A DNA stretch of 64,000 nt from Xylogone sp. PMI_703 (lineage: Eukaryota; Ascomycota; Leotiomycetes). Below are positions 59,601 to 64,000 of this stretch, piece by piece. The stretch spans positions 6,882,001-6,946,000 of the forward strand of contig JAJTUQ010000001.1 in the NCBI GenBank assembly GCA_021399445.1, written 5' to 3'. Position numbers and translations under genes: made by a program. Each line of letters opens with the position of its first letter. The first letter of the stretch is position 1. Below the pieces are notes generated by a model, which did not search any database, had not been told where the DNA came from, and saw nothing but the letters and a program-made list of their open reading frames with translations.

Positions 59601-59997
59601 GATTCCACGGATTATTGCCGCTTCCATCATGTTTCCTGTACCTCGAGGTTGGGCCAACCGATGATGTCGCAGGATGAGGTAGATCATGCCACAACATCGT
59701 GATGAAGCCATCAGAGACCGTCTGACCCAGTCCGCTGTTTGCGGGCAAGGACTGAAGCATGGAGACTCCATGTTCGAGCAACCATTCTTTATCATCTAGA
59801 GGCTCGCCTGAAGCAAGTGTTGTTATGGCGGTTGCAACAGTCTTTGCGTTTTTCAACCCCAAGTTGGCCACATCGTGGATAATTGAAGTTTTCTCTGCGG
59901 TAGGGGCTGCGGCAGCCTCGCTGTCTGTTTTCGCATCGGGAGCTCGTGAAGGCTTTCGCCTGATGGTTCCAATTAGGGTCTTCAATTGATTAGGCAT
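56678..59997 (-). CDS. Ppo-type fatty-acid dioxygenase/P450 fusion
   Basis: Three exons, 59997-59120, 59056-58490 and 58424-56678, encode 1063 residues, close to the usual 1080. The N-terminal half is a haem peroxidase (animal cyclooxygenase-like) domain: SSYVDLSTLYGN, the distal-side RNHNHIAENLL at 262-272, and LYHWHAAL with the radical Tyr at 363 and proximal His at 366, the spacing known from PpoA (Y374/H377). The C-terminal half is P450-like with GHGMHFCFGARL, Cys 995 being the expected thiolate (PpoA C1006). Such enzymes oxygenate linoleic or oleic acid and rearrange the hydroperoxide to diols (psi factors) that control sporulation and toxin balance. Both active sites look intact. The start was placed at MPNQLK because the upstream open frame is low-complexity leader. 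Confidence 0.93.
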
Positions 59998-61217
59998 GCT
60001 GAAATATGAGACTCTGAATTGACAAACAAAACTAAAGATTATATTATGCAAACAGTGCGAGGAAAGGGTATATGAGAGAGAAAATGTGAAAGAGAGAAAA
60101 AAAAGAAGGGAGCTCGAGCAGCCACGAGAGCTTGGGATAATATGCAGGGGAGACGCGAAGAAGGTTACATAGCTAATAATGGAGTCGCAGGTGAGACAAG
60201 GCTCGGAAATGGCTACTTGCAGCTGGTTGTTAATGCTATTGTTTAGAGTGGTAGGCACATGCTCTCTGCCATCAGAGCTCAGGGAGCTCCCTCCAGCCGC
60301 AGCAACAGTGGCGTATTGTTGCAATATGACTGTGAGCGGACAATTGCGGTGAAGCTCATTGGGCTGACCCTTGACCCTGACGTTGTAGCTTTTCTTTTTG
60401 CGGAAAGAAATCAATAGCAGGCGCAGCACAGTGGCTGGCGTGGTGTTGGGGTAAGAGTCGTATTGACAAGAGCTGCAATCCATGATGGGTTGCACTTACG
60501 CTGCGGGAGGCGCGACTCGTCGCGTTCCGATTCGCAACTTCGAAACGGAGCTGAAGAGCACCTGAGCATCCCGGTTGCTGATCGTAACTGTGTGGAAGAG
60601 AGTATTAGATGAAAGGCTGAGACATATCATGAAGAAACGGGCAAAAGGGAAAAAACCAATGCCCACTTTTGCACTTTTTTGCATCAGGACAACTGGATCT
60701 ACATGAGCAGCTCCTCTCCCGTGTGAATTTTGCCAATGAGCCAGATGATCGCATTGTCGCACTGCATGCTGCATACTTATTGACAAAAAATTGCGATCAG
60801 TTCGCACCCAGAGCGGCTTGGATCATCACCGAACCGCCCGTACGTACATTCGGTAGTCCTCTCTGCAGAGTCATTTCATGTTAACCATAGATCCGAACAG
60901 CCACTCATCAACGGCCTGACCACAAGGCTGAGATTAGGTGGAGTCGATCCTTGCTTGAGGGCGTCTTGTTGCTTATTGTGCTCATTTTTTTTCTTGATCA
61001 CATTGTCCATTATTGTTGCCATTACTGATTCCAAGACCTGCATGGTTTAGCAATTGGATGGATATTCCGGAGTGAACGAGTTGCGCGCAACACAGGCGCA
61101 CTCCCCAACTTGCTTATATTCCTACTTCTCACAGGGGCTAACTTATCTGTATGACACTTTTACATACACATGATATCTTATGCTTCCAAATAGATTTGAT
61201 CATTCGCCCATCTCGCT
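59998..61217. promoter_or_regulatory. shared divergent promoter region of Ppo and DUF2235 genes
   Basis: 1220 bp lie between the two start codons, which face away from each other. Frames at 60496-60807 (minus) and 60669-60884 (plus) are unsupported. Pyrimidine-rich tracts before the Ppo start at about 60050-60120 are typical of fungal core promoters. Shared control is inferred. Confidence 0.4.
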
Positions 61218-62906
61218 ATGAGTAAGCTGACACCTCCAGGCTCCTGGAGACTGAGGCACTATCCAACCCAAACCTGGGACGAACTATCCACAAAGAATAA
61301 TTATGAGCTTCCAGTGGAGCTGGAAGAACAACTTCCTAAACTTCCAAAAACAATCATAGCTGCGAAAGATTCCAAAGCTTTACCCAAGGGTCGCACTATA
61401 GTTATTTGTCTTGACGGTACAGGCGATAAGTTCGATAACGATAATAGCAATGTAGTCAATTTTGTGGCTTGCCTAAAGAAAGATGACCCTTCTCAAATCA
61501 CCTATTACCAGTCCGGTATTGGCACTTACGACGGACATGGACTGAAGAGTGGATTCTCAGCGGCCATTGACATGGCAGTAGGCAGTGGCCTCGGAATCCA
61601 CATCAAAGATGCATACCGTTTTCTCATGGAGAATTACTGCGAAGGTGACAAGATTTGCCTCTTGGGGTTCTCTCGAGGAGCGTATACCGTTAGATGTTTG
61701 GCTGGAATGCTTCATAAAGTCGGTCTTCTGCCAGCGCACAATAGTGCGCAAGTCTCTTTTGCCTACGAGTTCTATAAGAACGATACTCCCGACGGATGGA
61801 AGATGAGCGAAGAATTCAAAAAGACATTCTGTACTAACGTGCAAGTCTATTTTGTTGGTGTTTGGGATTGCGTAGCTAGCGTCGGTTTCATACCGAGAGA
61901 GTTGCCATTCAGCAAATCTTCAACGGGTTCTATACATTACTTCAGACATGCGATGGCTTTAGACGAGCATAGAGCTAAATTCCCGGTTCTGCAATGGCAA
62001 GGCCACAATCTCAAACAGAACAATAAAGCCAATGTCATAAAGGATCCACAGCAAAATCAACTTAACGGGAAGGCAGACTCAAGACCGCCTCTCCAGGAAC
62101 ACAAACGATCAAGTTCTGCCGCCTCTCATCTTAAACACATGGAACAGAAAAACACTCAACGTAGACTTGAGGCCAGATTTGAGCATGATGAAGAGAACAT
62201 CAATAATGTTGAAACGGATGTCCTAGAGGTCTGGTTTGCGGGTTGCCATGCCGATGTAGGTGGCGGAGCCGTGTCTAATAATGAACGCCACATGCTGTCG
62301 AGGATTCCTCTCCGGTGGATGATTAGACAGTGCTTTGAATGTAATACCGGAATTCTTTTCAACACTGCCAGTTTAGCAGAAACGGGCCTTGACGTGCACA
62401 CTGTGTGGCCTGTGTACAAGACTCCTAAGAAGCCAGTTGTTGGCCCTTCGCCGAAAATGGTGGAGCAGTACGAAGCTGGAACTCTCCCTCCTCTAAGACG
62501 CCGATCAACCGCGCTCAAGATAGACTCAAGTACTGGAGAATGGCTTAGCAATGAGCTTAAAGACTCGGCGTATAGCGATGCGTTCGATGAGGAAGATGCG
62601 GATATTTCACCGTTTGATCTACTTCCAGAACAAGTCGAAGATCACTTCGATGCAATGGCCCCAATTAATGATCAGCTGGTGGTAGCTAAAGGCTGGTGGA
62701 TCCTCGAGTTTTGGCCCATAAAGCTGCACATCCAGACGAAACCTGGGGTTTGGGAAAGAATTACAGGATTCAACAGGGGGAGATATCGGCCAGTACGACA
62801 AGTTAATCCAAAGATGCATTGGACGGTGCATATGAGAATGGGAGAGAAGGGCTATAAGGTCCAAAATCGGGTGGATGCACATGCGGTGTGGCATACAGCA
62901 ACTTAA
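61218..62906 (+). CDS. DUF2235 alpha/beta hydrolase (T6SS Tle1-like phospholipase family)
   Basis: A single exon of 562 residues. The first block, GRTIVICLDGTGDKFDNDNSNV (about 58-79), is the diagnostic N-terminal motif of DUF2235, with the oxyanion loop. The nucleophile elbow GFSRGA places Ser at 152, followed by YTVRCLAGML. VYFVGVWDCVASVG and VWFAGCHADVGGG supply the later Asp and His-Asp motifs expected in the catalytic triad. Bacterial members include Tle1 phospholipases; fungal copies are common but poorly studied. A Lys/Gln-rich insertion of about 60 residues sits between the Asp and His motifs. There is no signal peptide, so action in the cytosol or on inner membranes is likely. It is divergent from the Ppo gene. 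The start is the first ATG and fits family length. Confidence 0.9.
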   Translation: MSKLTPPGSWRLRHYPTQTWDELSTKNNYELPVELEEQLPKLPKTIIAAKDSKALPKGRTIVICLDGTGDKFDNDNSNVVNFVACLKKDDPSQITYYQSGIGTYDGHGLKSGFSAAIDMAVGSGLGIHIKDAYRFLMENYCEGDKICLLGFSRGAYTVRCLAGMLHKVGLLPAHNSAQVSFAYEFYKNDTPDGWKMSEEFKKTFCTNVQVYFVGVWDCVASVGFIPRELPFSKSSTGSIHYFRHAMALDEHRAKFPVLQWQGHNLKQNNKANVIKDPQQNQLNGKADSRPPLQEHKRSSSAASHLKHMEQKNTQRRLEARFEHDEENINNVETDVLEVWFAGCHADVGGGAVSNNERHMLSRIPLRWMIRQCFECNTGILFNTASLAETGLDVHTVWPVYKTPKKPVVGPSPKMVEQYEAGTLPPLRRRSTALKIDSSTGEWLSNELKDSAYSDAFDEEDADISPFDLLPEQVEDHFDAMAPINDQLVVAKGWWILEFWPIKLHIQTKPGVWERITGFNRGRYRPVRQVNPKMHWTVHMRMGEKGYKVQNRVDAHAVWHTAT

Positions 62907-63287
62907 TAGTTCATTTAGGTTTTGGTTTTCTCACGCCTAACCATGATAATAGGAGTTTATTAGGGACAAGAACTGACTTACACGTGAGTAGAATAATAGT
63001 TTATAAGGGCTCAATAATTCTAAATAATACTTCTATTTAACATATACGGTCTCTTTAAGGGCAATCTTGATTATTCGTAGGAAGCTCATTAAATGTGGGC
63101 TGTGTATATGCATTTGACCTAACGGTAATTATCCTGACAGCTACTCTTTCTGTTATTGTCCTTAACAAATTGTAAATAGCTTGAGGGTTGGATTTATCAT
63201 GGTTATTTCCTAGCCACTCGATATGATCAAGCATACGGCACTCACCTATAATTAACTGAAACTAGAACACATTCTCGATAACACTTA
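62907..63287. other. convergent intergenic region
   Basis: AT-rich 3' flanks of the DUF2235 and GFA genes. Nothing else was seen. Confidence 0.5.
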
Positions 63288-63953
63288 TCAATACATTCCA
63301 CCCTCGAATGGCTTTTTCAACTTGTACTCATCGGACCTCTTCCAGTACTCCAGGTATCCAATCCATCCTTTCTCTGACCACTCTCTCAAATCCAAACCTT
63401 CCTGGCCGGGCTCAAAAGACGTAGCATTAACACTCAGATAATCTGGACCTGCGCCCTCATCCCATCCCTCCTTTTTGGGACTCCAGACTGCAATTTGTCC
63501 TTCCTTCGTCTCCACGTCTTGTGGAAGAATAGGCTGCCCATCATGTAGATAGAGCTGCGGAGCCGGTGGAATAGACTCAGCAGGGACGGTCTTGAGTTCA
63601 CCTTTACCAGCTAAACTGAAGCATCTAACTCCACAGTTGGAGCAAAAGTAGAAATGGATGTTCCCAGCGAAGCAAGTGTAGTCCTTAAGACCACCTTCGC
63701 CAAGTTTAAGGCCTCCTTCGGCTCCTTCCCTGGAGATTGGTGAGAGAAGAAGGAAGTCCTCTGGGGCTGAAAAGAGACGGACATGAAAGATGGAGGCCTT
63801 CATACATGTGGTGCAATTGCATTTGTAGATTTTCGTTGATGAGAGGTCCGTCTCTAATTCGACAAGCGATGGTGGTAGGGTGATATAGGCAACGTAGCGA
63901 ATGAGACCGCAGTGACAGGATCCATGGTATGCACGACGAGTGGGCGCAGCCAT
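63288..63953 (-). CDS. GFA/CENP-V family zinc protein
   Basis: A single exon of 221 residues. The zinc-binding pattern of the family is complete: C13-H-C15 in GSCHCG, C45-x-C47-x2-C50 in KCNCTTC, and C104-x2-C107 in FCSNCGVRC. These cysteines bind two zinc ions in the beta-tent fold of glutathione-dependent formaldehyde-activating enzyme (Gfa) and CENP-V proteins. In fungi such proteins are numerous and most are untested; they may act on S-hydroxymethyl glutathione or other thiol adducts. The C-terminal third is Trp- and acid-rich and ends WIGYLEYWKRSDEYKLKKP. It has no signal peptide. The start ATG at 63953 lies 47 bp from the window edge. Confidence 0.9.
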   Translation of the reverse strand: MAAPTRRAYHGSCHCGLIRYVAYITLPPSLVELETDLSSTKIYKCNCTTCMKASIFHVRLFSAPEDFLLLSPISREGAEGGLKLGEGGLKDYTCFAGNIHFYFCSNCGVRCFSLAGKGELKTVPAESIPPAPQLYLHDGQPILPQDVETKEGQIAVWSPKKEGWDEGAGPDYLSVNATSFEPGQEGLDLREWSEKGWIGYLEYWKRSDEYKLKKPFEGGMY

Positions 63954-64000
63954 GTTGAGTGGATGTTGGATTTGATAATCAATATTCTTAGGATGCTTTT

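Noticed and set aside
60496..60807. 103-codon minus-strand frame upstream of Ppo
   Set aside because: Low-complexity and inside the promoter/5' leader; no conserved features.
62156..62551. 131-codon frame antisense to the DUF2235 gene
   Set aside because: Shadow frame of a well-supported gene.

Overview
The window is nuclear DNA from a filamentous ascomycete (Pezizomycotina). A leotiomycete-like fungus is my best guess, but that is inference. Nearly every recognisable gene is split by short spliceosomal introns, mostly about 45-150 bp, with GTRAGT-like donors, CTRAY branch points and YAG acceptors. The families are typical of such fungi: HET domain, NLR/STAND protein, Ppo oxygenase, DUF6604, fungal homeobox and CorA-like proteins. 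I built exon models by following the reading frame across each intron, so many genes are longer than any single open frame. No rRNA, tRNA, CRISPR array, intact transposon or prokaryote-style operon was seen.

Layout. 1-9 kb: tail of an unknown gene, a FabG-like SDR reductase, a cupin protein, a cytochrome b561-type membrane protein and a D-2-hydroxyacid dehydrogenase, separated by AT-rich gaps. 10-15.3 kb: a decayed HNH gene, a lineage-type membrane protein of unknown function and an F-box/LRR-like gene. 16.8-28 kb: redox genes (GST, P450, a second SDR, an aldo-keto reductase) around a short homeobox gene, with a DUF6604 relic. 28.5-34.7 kb: a 1083-residue GHKL-type ATPase with a long coiled coil and a terminal SUMO-interaction-like motif, followed on the same strand by a HET-domain gene carrying an in-frame TAG. 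36-42 kb: a CorA-like channel and an MFS exporter that converge, then an AsaB/CmcJ-like oxidoreductase. 43-47 kb: a fungal NLR with alpha/beta-hydrolase, NB-ARC and TPR parts in eight exons. 48-64 kb: a secreted phosphoesterase, a conserved unknown protein, a nine-exon aquaporin, a Ppo fatty-acid dioxygenase/P450 fusion divergent from a DUF2235 hydrolase, and a GFA/CENP-V zinc protein.

How it may work together. Three genes (NLR, HET, GHKL-coiled-coil) belong to families tied to recognition, cell death or nuclear defence, and several neighbours are relics, which fits a fast-evolving accessory region. The divergent DUF2235/Ppo pair could form a lipid-release and lipid-oxygenation module. The two clear nonsense codons, in the HET gene and the HNH relic, are both of a kind that a C-to-T change at CpA would make, as repeat-induced point mutation does. 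These functional links are inference from position and family, not shown by the sequence alone.
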